From RGIG9060 sp036307825 (GTDB lineage Bacteria > Spirochaetota > Spirochaetia > Treponematales > Treponemataceae), in assembly GCA_036307825.1 (NCBI GenBank), contig JAXJWW010000102.1, positions 1 to 51,473 on the forward strand: DNA of 51,473 nt. The letters run 5' to 3'. The translations under genes and the position numbers were made by a program. Below are positions 1 through 8,496 of the stretch, piece by piece. The notes under the pieces are model-generated. The model was not told the origin of the DNA and ran no database searches. It saw only the letters and a program-made list of their open reading frames with translations. Position 1 is the first letter of the stretch; the number at the start of each line of letters is the position of its first letter.

Positions 1-76
1 CACTCTTGCCATTTTCATAAAGTTCAACTATTTGCTTCTTGAACTCTTCTGGATATTTTTTTGTTTCTTCTTTCAT
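1..76 (-). CDS. IS3-family transposase OrfA, N-terminal 25 residues only
   Basis: The minus strand from 76 reads MKEETKKYPEEFKKQIVELY and continues ENGKS, the usual beginning of IS3/IS150-type OrfA proteins: a basic leader, then the first helix of a helix-turn-helix that binds the element's terminal repeats. A purine-rich ribosome-binding site (AGAAAGGAAG) lies just upstream. The rest of OrfA and the DDE transposase OrfB would be outside the window. Family assignment rests on this short stretch only. Confidence 0.6.
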   Translation of the reverse strand, partial: MKEETKKYPEEFKKQIVELYENGKS

Positions 77-137
77 GCTACTTCCTTTCTCTTAGAATAT
101 TATGTAGCATTTTTTATGTCTACTATGTTATACTAAC
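1..137 (-). mobile_element. End of an IS3-type insertion sequence (partial)
   Basis: The window starts inside an insertion sequence whose first reading frame runs leftwards off the window. Its non-coding end lies between the start codon at 76 and about 137, where in-frame SUMF1 coding sequence resumes at codon 138. The exact terminal repeat and target duplication cannot be fixed because only one end is present. The insertion has removed the 5' part of the SUMF1 gene that continues to 491. Confidence 0.6.
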
Positions 138-491
138 AGCATTTCAGGAACTTCAGATAGTGATAGAGACAATAATACATATTATAGTTACCAAGGAACT
201 CATGAAGTAGGATTAAAAAAGCCAAATAGACTTGGATTATATGATATGAGTGGAAATGTTTCAGAATATTGTTATGGAAAAATTGACTGGACTCTTACGA
301 GTAAAATAGAATATACAGGCGAATTAGAAATTGACCCTGTTCGTATTGATGAAACAGGAAATGGTAGACCGTCCTATGGTGGAAGTTGGAGAGGTGGAGC
401 AGGTGGTGCTATTGTGCATGCTTTTCCTGATAATGTAGATTCTAGTTTTTCTGCTAGTATAGGCTTTAGAGTAGTTCGTTCTGCAAAATAA
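138..491 (+). pseudogene. SUMF1 / formylglycine-generating-enzyme-like gene, C-terminal fragment
   Basis: An open frame in register from codon 138 to the stop at 489-491 encodes the C-terminal ~117 residues of a SUMF1 (FGE-sulfatase) domain, including GLYDMSGNVSEY, GGSWRGG and the terminal GFRVVRSAK. The 5' part is missing and replaced by insertion-sequence DNA. The first internal ATG (246) would give an 81-residue product that cannot fold as a full C-type-lectin-like SUMF1 domain, so this is a remnant. The intact gene at 518 is a relative, and the two probably formed a tandem pair before the insertion. Confidence 0.8.
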
Positions 492-517
492 AATTTTTAA
501 AGAATAGGAAGGAGTTT

Positions 518-1411
518 ATGAAAAATAATTTAATTAAAATTTTATTATCTTTAGTTTTATTGATGTTTACTTTTTCTTGTAAACTTGATAGTGTTAGTAA
601 TAAATTTATTAATGATATATTGCAGGAAGATAACACAAAAGATTTTATTTTTATAAAAGGTGCAACCATTGAAGGAGCAATTCAAGCAGAAGGATACACA
701 AAAAGTCCAGGATTTGTAGAGGGAGGTATTGTTACTATTACTGATTTTTACATGTGCGACCACGAAGTAACTCAAAAAGAATTTGCACGATATTACGAAG
801 GTTATGAGTATCGTATAAATGAAAATGAAAAAGCTATCGGCGATAATTATCCTGCTTACGATTTAAATTGGTTTGATACATTAGTTTATTGTAATAATAG
901 AAGTATCGCTGAAGGCAGAACTCCTTGTTATACCATTAGCGGTTCAACAAATCCAAAGGATTGGGGAAAAATTCCAAAAAGTAGATCTTGGGAAAGTTGG
1001 GATGATTGGGTTAATGTAGAATGCGATTTTTCTGCCAATGGTTACAGACTTCCAAGGCATATAGAATGGGAATACGCAGCCAGAGGTGGTAACGGTCTTG
1101 AAGGTTATCAATTTCAATATGCAGGAAGCGACAATTTAGATGAAGTTGCTGTTTGGAATACAGATGTTGTATCAGAAATAAAAACGAAAAAACCAAACGG
1201 TTTAGGAATTTATGATTTAAACGGAAATATAGAAGAATGGACTTTTGACAGATATAAAGGAAAAGAAAATGTCCTTTATGCAGGTGGATATTATTTTTAT
1301 AAACAACCTGACGCTTTTCTTTTATCTAGGTCATATGCTAGTTGCATGGCAATAACACTAGCAGCACGAAATTCACAAATTGGGTTACGAGTAGTTTGTA
1401 CTGCAGACTAA
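518..1411 (+). CDS. SUMF1-domain (FGE-sulfatase-like) lipoprotein
   Basis: 297 residues. The N-terminus is a lipoprotein signal with lipobox FTFSC, so Cys21 would be acylated and the protein anchored to a membrane facing the periplasm or outside. Residues ~45-294 match the SUMF1 fold: EVTQKEFARYY near the start, YRLPRHIEWEYAARGG in the middle, GLGIYDLNGNIEEW, and the terminal GLRVV. The paired cysteines that define true formylglycine-generating enzymes are not in the usual arrangement (only SYASC is seen), so catalysis is doubtful and a binding or structural role is more likely. Strong ribosome-binding site AGGAAGGAG before the ATG. Tandem with the truncated relative upstream, 26 nt away. Confidence 0.8.
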   Translation: MKNNLIKILLSLVLLMFTFSCKLDSVSNKFINDILQEDNTKDFIFIKGATIEGAIQAEGYTKSPGFVEGGIVTITDFYMCDHEVTQKEFARYYEGYEYRINENEKAIGDNYPAYDLNWFDTLVYCNNRSIAEGRTPCYTISGSTNPKDWGKIPKSRSWESWDDWVNVECDFSANGYRLPRHIEWEYAARGGNGLEGYQFQYAGSDNLDEVAVWNTDVVSEIKTKKPNGLGIYDLNGNIEEWTFDRYKGKENVLYAGGYYFYKQPDAFLLSRSYASCMAITLAARNSQIGLRVVCTAD

Positions 1412-1450
1412 AAATTTTATATAAACTTTTAATTTTCAATAGGAGGCTTT

Positions 1451-2212
1451 ATGCTAAAAAAAATTTTTTGTAATAAAAGATTTTCAGGAATTGTTTGGAC
1501 TTTTATTGTTGGCGCTCTTTTTATGGGCTTTTCAATTTTGGGAGTTACATTAATGCCAACAAAAGTTTCTTGGTACATTTATAGTTCAGTTTTAAGAATT
1601 GTTTTTGGTTTTATTTGTTTATTTATCTTGAATAAATTTTTAGGCCGTTCAATAAAAGATGTATTGAGTTTTAAAAATCCTAAACTTGCGTTTATTTCAG
1701 GTTTTGGTTTTATTTTTTATGTTGCATTTTTTATTATAACATACAAAGTCGGATATATGGGAACAGTTGGATTTTCACTTGGATTATTTTGGACGCAAAT
1801 AATTTTTCAGCAAATTACAACAGGCTTTTACGAAGAACTTAATTTTAGAAGTTTGTTGCTAGAAGGATATTTTAACGGTAACAAAGATTTTAAAAATAAA
1901 TTGTTTTATTCATTGTTGAGTTTTGTTATTTTTGGTGCAGGTCATGTTATAACTGATTTTAGTTTATCAACTTTTTTAAGTACAGGAAGTTTTGGTTTTG
2001 TAATGGCTGTTATTTATATGAAATCCAAAAATATTATTCTTCCAATGATTTTACATTTTGTTGAAGATGTTTTTGCAAATTTGTTTCCTTACACACTATT
2101 TAATAATTTACCTTTGTTTGAAAATCTTTTTACTGCATTATGGTATGTAAATATCGGAATGATAATTTATTCTGTTGTAATTCTTTTTATAAAAGATAAA
2201 AAAGAAATATAA
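1451..2212 (+). CDS. CPBP-family intramembrane metalloprotease (CAAX protease / bacteriocin-processing type)
   Basis: 253 residues with about seven hydrophobic segments. The three CPBP (Abi) motifs are present: EExxxR at residues 128-133 (YEELNFR), FxxxH at 161-165 (FGAGH) and H202 in HFVED. In this family, metal-dependent peptidases resembling eukaryotic Rce1, the glutamates and histidines form the active site within the membrane. Substrates in this organism are unknown; family members are tied to peptide maturation or self-immunity. AGGAGG ribosome-binding site 6 nt before the ATG. Same direction as the methyltransferase at 2233. Confidence 0.85.
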   Translation: MLKKIFCNKRFSGIVWTFIVGALFMGFSILGVTLMPTKVSWYIYSSVLRIVFGFICLFILNKFLGRSIKDVLSFKNPKLAFISGFGFIFYVAFFIITYKVGYMGTVGFSLGLFWTQIIFQQITTGFYEELNFRSLLLEGYFNGNKDFKNKLFYSLLSFVIFGAGHVITDFSLSTFLSTGSFGFVMAVIYMKSKNIILPMILHFVEDVFANLFPYTLFNNLPLFENLFTALWYVNIGMIIYSVVILFIKDKKEI

Positions 2213-2232
2213 ATAAATTATTACGAAATTAT

Positions 2233-2970
2233 ATGGCTCAACAAAATATTTATGATAACCAAACTTTTTTTGAAGGTTACAAAAAAATTCGAGAGAATGA
2301 AGTAAATGCAAATAACTTATTTGAAATTCCTGCTTTATTTTCTATGATGCCAAATTTAAATGATAAAATAATTTTAGATTTAGGCTGTGGCTTTGGAGAC
2401 CATTGCAAACGCTTTGTTGAAAGTGGTGCAAAAAAAGTTATCGGCATTGATATTTCTGAAAAGATGCTTGAAATTGCAAAGCAAGAAAATGCTGATTCAA
2501 AAATAACTTATATCAATATGCCAATGGAAAATATTTCTAAGCTAAATGATAAATTTGATATTGTTGTAAGTTCACTTGCATTTCATTATGTACAAGATTT
2601 TTCTGGAGTTGTAAAAAATATTTTTGATATGCTTAATGAAAATGGAGTATTTCTTTTTTCACAAGAAAATCCATTGTGCACTTGTTTTTCTGGTGGCAAC
2701 CGATGGACAAAAGATGAAAATGGAAATAAGTTGTACATCAATCTTTCAAATTACGGAATCGAAGGTGAAAGAGAATCTACTTGGTTTGTTGATAACGTAA
2801 AAAAATATCACAGAACATTTTCAACCATTATCAACACATTGATAGAAACTGGATTTACAATTGAAAAAATGATTGAACCACTTCCAACAGAAGACTTACT
2901 AAAAAAATATCCAGAGTATAAAGATTTATTTCACAAACCGGATTTTTTATTAGTTAAAGTTAGAAAATAA
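2233..2970 (+). CDS. Class I SAM-dependent methyltransferase
   Basis: 245 residues of Rossmann-fold methyltransferase. Motif I is ILDLGCGFGDH at residues 47-57, the acidic ribose-binding motif II is VIGIDIS, and the post-I region is FDIVVSSLAFHYV, as in Methyltransf_11/UbiE-like enzymes. The acceptor substrate cannot be deduced. It starts 20 nt after the protease gene with no clear ribosome-binding site, so translational coupling or a weak start is likely. It ends facing the convergent gene at 2995 with only 24 nt between them. Confidence 0.8.
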   Translation: MAQQNIYDNQTFFEGYKKIRENEVNANNLFEIPALFSMMPNLNDKIILDLGCGFGDHCKRFVESGAKKVIGIDISEKMLEIAKQENADSKITYINMPMENISKLNDKFDIVVSSLAFHYVQDFSGVVKNIFDMLNENGVFLFSQENPLCTCFSGGNRWTKDENGNKLYINLSNYGIEGERESTWFVDNVKKYHRTFSTIINTLIETGFTIEKMIEPLPTEDLLKKYPEYKDLFHKPDFLLVKVRK

Positions 2971-2994
2971 TTAATTTTATTTTCGAAAAATATT

Positions 2995-4035
2995 TTAGGA
3001 CAAAAAGCCAAGACAACAAGCGGCTTGTCCTAAAATATAATGAATAATTGCAACACCCCAAATATTTCGTTGCTTTTCATATAATCCACCAAGCAAACCT
3101 AAAAGAATAATTGCCGCAATCATGTACAAAAATCCATGCGCAATATGAACAGCTCCAAATAATAATGATGAAAGAATTACAGATGGAATAAAACCTTTTT
3201 TGCCATCAAATATTTTTCTGATACTTCCGTAAATCATACTTCTTGCTAAAAACTCTTGTATGATGGATGTAAAAATATAAGATATCCAAGAATATAAACC
3301 TATGTTCCAATTCCAAAATGGAGTACCAGCAGAAAAAAAATCAGGTGAAATTTGTAACATAATTAATTTTAATAATGATAAAATCAGTACAATAGAAATT
3401 GAAATCACACCAGCAGAAATAAAAGTTTGTTTGTAGTTACGAATTTTAAAACCTAAATCTTCAGAAGTAAAATCATTTTTTTTATAAATGATAACACCTA
3501 TCACAAAAACCATTGCGTTAATAACTTGTGTTAAAATTTTTGTAGACGCATTTACTTTAAAAAATTCTAAACCAGATAATAAAAGCAAATACAAACAAAC
3601 ACAAGCTGTAACACAAAAAAATACAACTGTGGCGTCATTTTTTTTCTTCTTGTAAATTTCAGTGTCAGTAACATCTGCTAAAACTAAAACCACGCCACAA
3701 AAATCATTTGAATCTTCATTCTTTAAAAATGATGATGTTACTCGTAAATATATTTTATTATTATTCTTATCAATAAAAGATACAGAACCATAATGAGTTT
3801 GTTCTTTTTTGTAAACCGCATCAATTACTAATTGATGAAATGAATCATTTTCTTCATTTTGTTTTGTTCCAAAAAAAACATCAAAATAAGATTTACCAAT
3901 ATCATCTTTATTAAGATTTAAAAGTTCTCTACATTGAGGATTCATATAAATAATTCGTCCACGTTGGTCTAAAGCAATTACACCATCGTCAATATCGCGT
4001 AAAATTCGTGGTATCAAATCATTTTTATGTTCCAT
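2995..4035 (-). CDS. PAS-domain protein fused to a CPBP intramembrane protease
   Basis: The ATG at 4035 is chosen because GGTGAT sits 6 nt upstream; the frame remains open to a TTG at 4047. Residues ~5-125 form a PAS sensor (DIDDGVIALDQRGRIIYMNP and, near its end, VVLVLADVTD). Then come about eight membrane helices, the last group carrying CPBP motifs: QEFLAR (usual first Glu replaced by Gln), FGAVH and a late HYILG. The layout suggests a sensor-gated membrane protease or binding protein; loss of the first Glu may weaken catalysis. It has the same overall CPBP fold as the gene at 1451 but is not a close copy. It lies 45 nt downstream of the ABC ATPase gene, possibly co-transcribed. Confidence 0.75.
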   Translation of the reverse strand: MEHKNDLIPRILRDIDDGVIALDQRGRIIYMNPQCRELLNLNKDDIGKSYFDVFFGTKQNEENDSFHQLVIDAVYKKEQTHYGSVSFIDKNNNKIYLRVTSSFLKNEDSNDFCGVVLVLADVTDTEIYKKKKNDATVVFFCVTACVCLYLLLLSGLEFFKVNASTKILTQVINAMVFVIGVIIYKKNDFTSEDLGFKIRNYKQTFISAGVISISIVLILSLLKLIMLQISPDFFSAGTPFWNWNIGLYSWISYIFTSIIQEFLARSMIYGSIRKIFDGKKGFIPSVILSSLLFGAVHIAHGFLYMIAAIILLGLLGGLYEKQRNIWGVAIIHYILGQAACCLGFLS

Positions 4036-4080
4036 ATCAATCACCAATTTTCTTTAATCGTTCTTTTTCTTGAATCAAAA

Positions 4081-5172
4081 TTAATGAATTTGAGCTCTAA
4101 CCTCGTTACACAACTTTTGTTCAGAATCAAATTTGTGTAAAATTTTTCCTGTAGCTTTTTTTGCTAAGAGTAACGAAAGTTTATTTTCTGTTAGTAAAGG
4201 ATTGAAGTTTTCACCATTGTATCGAATTAGAACATCAGCATCATCCTTTTCTTCTGAATACTCAATAGTCACCAAGATTTCAAAAGGATTTGTCATTCTT
4301 GGAATAATAATTTGTACGCACATTTCTTCAATGTAAGATTGAAGATTATAAATTGTATGTTGAGAAACATGATGCTTTCTTCCGAATTCTTCGATTTGTG
4401 TATTTAATCCAATAAAGTCAAATCCATAAGATGTAATTGAATATTCAAGAACTTTTAGTTGACGAATAAATTGTCGTGTAAGTTCTTTTTGTGGATTATC
4501 AAAAATCTGTTCTGGCGTACCGTCTTCGTAAATTCCACCTTGGTCCATATAAAATACACGGTTACAAATTTCTCGAGCAAACTTCATTTCGTGAGTTACA
4601 ATAATCATTGTTGTGCCCTGCTTTGCAAGGTCACGAATAACCGCTTGAACTTCACCAATCATTGTAGGGTCAAGGGCAGAGGTTGGTTCATCAAATAAAA
4701 TAATTTCTGGTTCCATTGCCAAAGTTCTTGCTATTGCAACACGCTGTTTTTGACCACCAGACATAACATCAGGATAATTAAGAGCCTTTTCAGCAAGACC
4801 AACTTTACGAAGAAGTTCCATGCCTTTATCATAAGCTTCTTGTTTTGATTTTCCCAACAAATCCATTGGAGCGGACATAATATTTTCAATTACTGTCATG
4901 TGAGGACATAAATTAAAATGCTGAAATACCATTCCAATCTTGCGACGGATACGAGCAACATCACATCCCTTTGCTGTAATTTCTTCGCCATCAACAAAAA
5001 CTTTTCCAGAAGTAGGCTGATCTAATAAATTGATACAACGAATCAGCGTGGATTTTCCTGTTCCAGATGGACCGATTACAGAAATTACATCGCCTTTGTG
5101 AATTTCAACATTCACATCCTTTAGAGGAACTGCAGTTGGATATTCTTTTCTCAAATGTTCAATACGAATCAT
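4081..5172 (-). CDS. Polar amino-acid ABC transporter ATPase with an extra C-terminal domain
   Basis: 363 residues. The first ~243 are a complete GlnQ/HisP-type nucleotide-binding domain: Walker A GPSGTGKST, Q-loop MVFQHFNLCP, signature MSGGQKQR, Walker B IILFDEPTSALDP and H-loop VTHEM. The remaining ~120 residues are not part of the usual ~240-residue family. They carry an alpha helix LQSYIEEMCVQII and a later strand-loop VLIRYNGENFNP that resemble the N and G1 boxes of GHKL/anti-sigma ATPases; this likeness is my inference. The start codon overlaps the permease-binding-protein stop by 4 nt (ATGA), so the two are co-translated and form one importer. Confidence 0.85.
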   Translation of the reverse strand: MIRIEHLRKEYPTAVPLKDVNVEIHKGDVISVIGPSGTGKSTLIRCINLLDQPTSGKVFVDGEEITAKGCDVARIRRKIGMVFQHFNLCPHMTVIENIMSAPMDLLGKSKQEAYDKGMELLRKVGLAEKALNYPDVMSGGQKQRVAIARTLAMEPEIILFDEPTSALDPTMIGEVQAVIRDLAKQGTTMIIVTHEMKFAREICNRVFYMDQGGIYEDGTPEQIFDNPQKELTRQFIRQLKVLEYSITSYGFDFIGLNTQIEEFGRKHHVSQHTIYNLQSYIEEMCVQIIIPRMTNPFEILVTIEYSEEKDDADVLIRYNGENFNPLLTENKLSLLLAKKATGKILHKFDSEQKLCNEVRAQIH

Positions 5173-8150
5173 AAAGCCTTCACTCCTTTCAAAATTTCTT
5201 CTTTGCTACGACGCTTTGGTTCAAAACGCAATTTTACAAGTTTCAATAGTAACGAAAGCAACCAAGTCAAAATAAAATAAATGATTGCTGTTGCAAGTAA
5301 CGGGAAGAATGCTTCATAAGTATTACTTCGGATAATATCACCCATTTTTGTTAAGTCGTTTACAGCAACATAACCTACAACTGCGGTTGCTTTGATAAGT
5401 TCTACAGCTTGCCCACAATATGAAGGAAGGAAAACATCCATAGCTTGAGGTAAAATAATACGGAAGAAAGTTTTTGTTTTTGGATACCCTAAAGCATAAG
5501 CAGCTTCTGTTTGTCCAAAATTAACACTGTTAACTGATACTGCAAGATGGTCATAAACGAATGCACCAAAGGTAAGAGTAAATCCGATGATTGCTACAAC
5601 TACACCACTCATATCTCTAAAGTTACCAAAAATAACATAGAATAAAATCATAAGGATAACAACAATTGGTGTTCCTGCAATAATACGAGAATATACTTTT
5701 GCAATTCCTTTTGACACAACTTGAATAAACTTTTTATCGGAACGGCTAAGCATATAAAGTCCAAAACCAAGTAATGAACCAAAAATTGCAGAACAAATAC
5801 TGATAAGCATTGTAACACCAATTCCTTCCAAGATTAGTTTCCATCGGTCTTCGCGAATAAAAGTTTTTTCAAAATCAAGTTTTACATCATCCCAGAAAGC
5901 AACCTCAGAAGCAGATGAATCTTGTTTTACAACCATAACAACATCTACAGATAGATAACTTTCTGAAAAATTTACACTTTCTGCCCTTTCTTCACTTATG
6001 GTAATTCCACCTGCTCCAATATCGTATTTACCAGCAACAACTCCTGGAAGAATAGCATCAAAAGTAGTAGTAATAATTTCTAGTTTATAACCATATTCTT
6101 TAGCAAAGTGTTGCAAAAGTTCAACTTCTAAACCTACGATATTACCATCTTTCACATAAGCAAGAGGCTTTAAGTCTGGTGAAACAACTAGTTTAATAGT
6201 TCCATTTTCGCCAGTTAATGATTTTATATCAAAAACTTCTGTAGGTTCTGTATCAGCAACCCATTTTGCATAAAGACTATCAAGGAATCCATTTTCTCTT
6301 GATTTTATGATAAAAGTATCCAACTGATTACGCAAGTTAGTATATTTTTCATCCTTTTGAAAAATATAACCAGCATTACTATTTGCTATTACACCAGGAA
6401 CAGCTTTTATTTTTGCACCTTCCCAGATAGCACCTGTTACATAAGTTATTTCTGATAAATAAGCATCTATTTTGCCTTGTTCTACAGCAAGAATCATATC
6501 AGAAGTAAGTGTATAATATTGTCGTTTTGCATCTGGAAAATTCTCTTTTGCATAAAGGTCATAAAGACTTCCTGTTAGAACACCTAGTGTGGCATTTTCA
6601 AAATCAGCTAAAGTTTGTTCTTTTTTACCAATACTATCATCTTTGACAACAGCAAGGGCGAAGGTTTCTAAATGAGGGATAGAAAAAGTAACACTTTCTG
6701 TACGCTCAGGAGTAATTGTAATTGCAGAAGCACCAATATCACATTTGCCACTAACAACAGATGGAATTATAGCTTCAAATACCATTCCATGAAAATCTAG
6801 TTTGTATCCGTAAGTGTGAGCAAAAAGAGTAAGAAACTCAACTTCATATCCTGTAAAAAAGTGACCTTTTTGATAAGCAGTTGGTCTCATAGAATCCCCA
6901 ATTGCAATTTTTAAGGTTCCATTTTCACCCGTAAGTTTTGTATAATCAGGATGTTCAGTAGGTTCTGCATCACCAAACCATTTTTTATCCAATGCTTTTA
7001 AAGTTCCATCTTTCTTAGACTGAGCAACAAAGGAATTTATCTGATTAAGCAAATTTTCGTCATATCCAGTTTTTGCAAAAACCAAGGCATTAGAAAGAGA
7101 CTCAATTGGTTCATCAATACAAGTGATATCAGCATTTTCCCACTTCATACTTGCATAAACATCTTTGTCTGCAAACAATACATCAACTTTTCCTTGTTTC
7201 AGCGCAAGAAGTACATCAGCAGTTGAAGCAAAATATTTTCTAGTAGCCTTTGGAAATTTCTTTTGAGCAATAATGTCGTAATTTGTTCCAGTTACAATTC
7301 CAATTGTTGAGGTTTCAATATCAGCAAGAGTTAACTTTTTATTTGTTACTTCATCTTTTGGAGAAATAGCCATTACAATAGGACTTTTGCAATATGTGTC
7401 TGAAAAAAGTACACTTTCTTTTCGTTCTTCAGTAACAGTAACGCTAGAAATAACAAGGTCATATCGTTCTGCAGCAAGACTTGGTAAAAGAGCACCAAAA
7501 TCCATTATGTCAATTTCTAGTGCATAGCCATATTCTTTAGCAAAATTAAAGATAAATTCAGCATCCAATCCAGAATAATTTCCATTATTCAAATAATTAA
7601 ATGGTCTACTTTCAACAGAGATAGCAACACGCAAAGTTCCCTTTGTTCCAATTAAGGTTGAAAAATCAAAAACTTCGTTTGGTTCAGATGAAGAAAACCA
7701 CTTTTCCTGAAGTTGCTCTAACCAACCATTTTGAGTTTTAGTTTTAATAAATTCATTTATTTGATTTTTTATTTTTTCTGAATCGTCATTTTTAGGGAAA
7801 GCTACAGCATATTCTGTTGCAGGCATATCCATCTGAATATAGGAAAGATTTTCACCTTCCCAAGATAATGGAGTAAAAAATCCTTTATCCATCAAAATAC
7901 CGTCAATTTTTTCTTGTTTTAAGTTCAAGATTAAATCGGTAATATTCATAAAATAAAGTCTATCAGCCTTAGGAAAATATTCCTTTGCAAGTATATCAAA
8001 TGAAGAACCTGTAAGAACACCGATTTTTGCGTTTTCAAAATCTTCCATTTTATTAAAAGATTTTGTTTCTCTAGGATTACATCCAGATAAAATACTTGTA
8101 AAAATCATCACAAGTACAAAAAGAAAAATATTTTTTTGCAATTTTTTCAT
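5169..8150 (-). CDS. Amino-acid ABC transporter: serial substrate-binding lobes fused to the permease
   Basis: 993 residues. A lipoprotein signal ends at LSGC (Cys24). SBP_bac_3 sequence then appears as lobes: lobe-2 type at ~35-157, lobe-1 at 170-262, lobe-2 at 275-392, lobe-1 at 410-503, lobe-2 at 513-633, lobe-1 at 649-742. The permease follows at ~770-990 with the EAA loop EAAYALGYPKTKTFFRI at ~882-898. Lobe-1 units share GTLRVAI...EERxESVxFS; lobe-2 units share IGVLTGSxxD...LALxQGKxD. Two full binding proteins are thus flanked by a half at each end. Fused receptor-permease chains are known (for example GlnP in lactic-acid bacteria), but this half-full-full-half order is unusual. Partner ATPase overlaps at 5172. 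Confidence 0.85.
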   Translation of the reverse strand: MKKLQKNIFLFVLVMIFTSILSGCNPRETKSFNKMEDFENAKIGVLTGSSFDILAKEYFPKADRLYFMNITDLILNLKQEKIDGILMDKGFFTPLSWEGENLSYIQMDMPATEYAVAFPKNDDSEKIKNQINEFIKTKTQNGWLEQLQEKWFSSSEPNEVFDFSTLIGTKGTLRVAISVESRPFNYLNNGNYSGLDAEFIFNFAKEYGYALEIDIMDFGALLPSLAAERYDLVISSVTVTEERKESVLFSDTYCKSPIVMAISPKDEVTNKKLTLADIETSTIGIVTGTNYDIIAQKKFPKATRKYFASTADVLLALKQGKVDVLFADKDVYASMKWENADITCIDEPIESLSNALVFAKTGYDENLLNQINSFVAQSKKDGTLKALDKKWFGDAEPTEHPDYTKLTGENGTLKIAIGDSMRPTAYQKGHFFTGYEVEFLTLFAHTYGYKLDFHGMVFEAIIPSVVSGKCDIGASAITITPERTESVTFSIPHLETFALAVVKDDSIGKKEQTLADFENATLGVLTGSLYDLYAKENFPDAKRQYYTLTSDMILAVEQGKIDAYLSEITYVTGAIWEGAKIKAVPGVIANSNAGYIFQKDEKYTNLRNQLDTFIIKSRENGFLDSLYAKWVADTEPTEVFDIKSLTGENGTIKLVVSPDLKPLAYVKDGNIVGLEVELLQHFAKEYGYKLEIITTTFDAILPGVVAGKYDIGAGGITISEERAESVNFSESYLSVDVVMVVKQDSSASEVAFWDDVKLDFEKTFIREDRWKLILEGIGVTMLISICSAIFGSLLGFGLYMLSRSDKKFIQVVSKGIAKVYSRIIAGTPIVVILMILFYVIFGNFRDMSGVVVAIIGFTLTFGAFVYDHLAVSVNSVNFGQTEAAYALGYPKTKTFFRIILPQAMDVFLPSYCGQAVELIKATAVVGYVAVNDLTKMGDIIRSNTYEAFFPLLATAIIYFILTWLLSLLLKLVKLRFEPKRRSKEEILKGVKAL

Positions 8151-8293
8151 TGAATAAACTCTCCCTTTAAATTTTTATTTCATATAATATTGTAATTAAA
8201 AGAATACAAATCAACTGTAAAAAATTATATCATAATTTATTTGATAATTGAATATATAAATTATATTTGAAGTCAAAAATAAAAACTATAAAA

Positions 8294-8491
8294 ATCATTT
8301 ATTAAACAAAATCACTTCTGGACGATACTCAAAATGCATGTTGTCCCAAATAATCCATTTGCCACCCAAAATAAATCCGTGCTCTTCAAAAATTTCAATT
8401 ACTTTTTGTGGAGGCATCCAACGACGGTCCAAATCTAAAAGCATCCAATTTTGTGGATCGATATCGCGACGCCACGCCCAGTAAAGATTTT
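8294..8491 (-). pseudogene. Truncated copy A of the M15 peptidase 3' end
   Basis: About 198 bp nearly identical to the last part of the peptidase gene at 11671-12582 (I counted about 16 differences in ~190 bp). It reads in frame from KKNLYWAWRRD through the zinc-ligand region WDNMHFEYRPE to FNK and a stop. It lacks the first His and Asp metal ligands and any start, so it cannot be an active enzyme. It begins immediately after the stop of the TPR gene at 8497, and most differences from the full gene are at third codon positions. Confidence 0.85.
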
Positions 8492-8496
8492 TTTTA

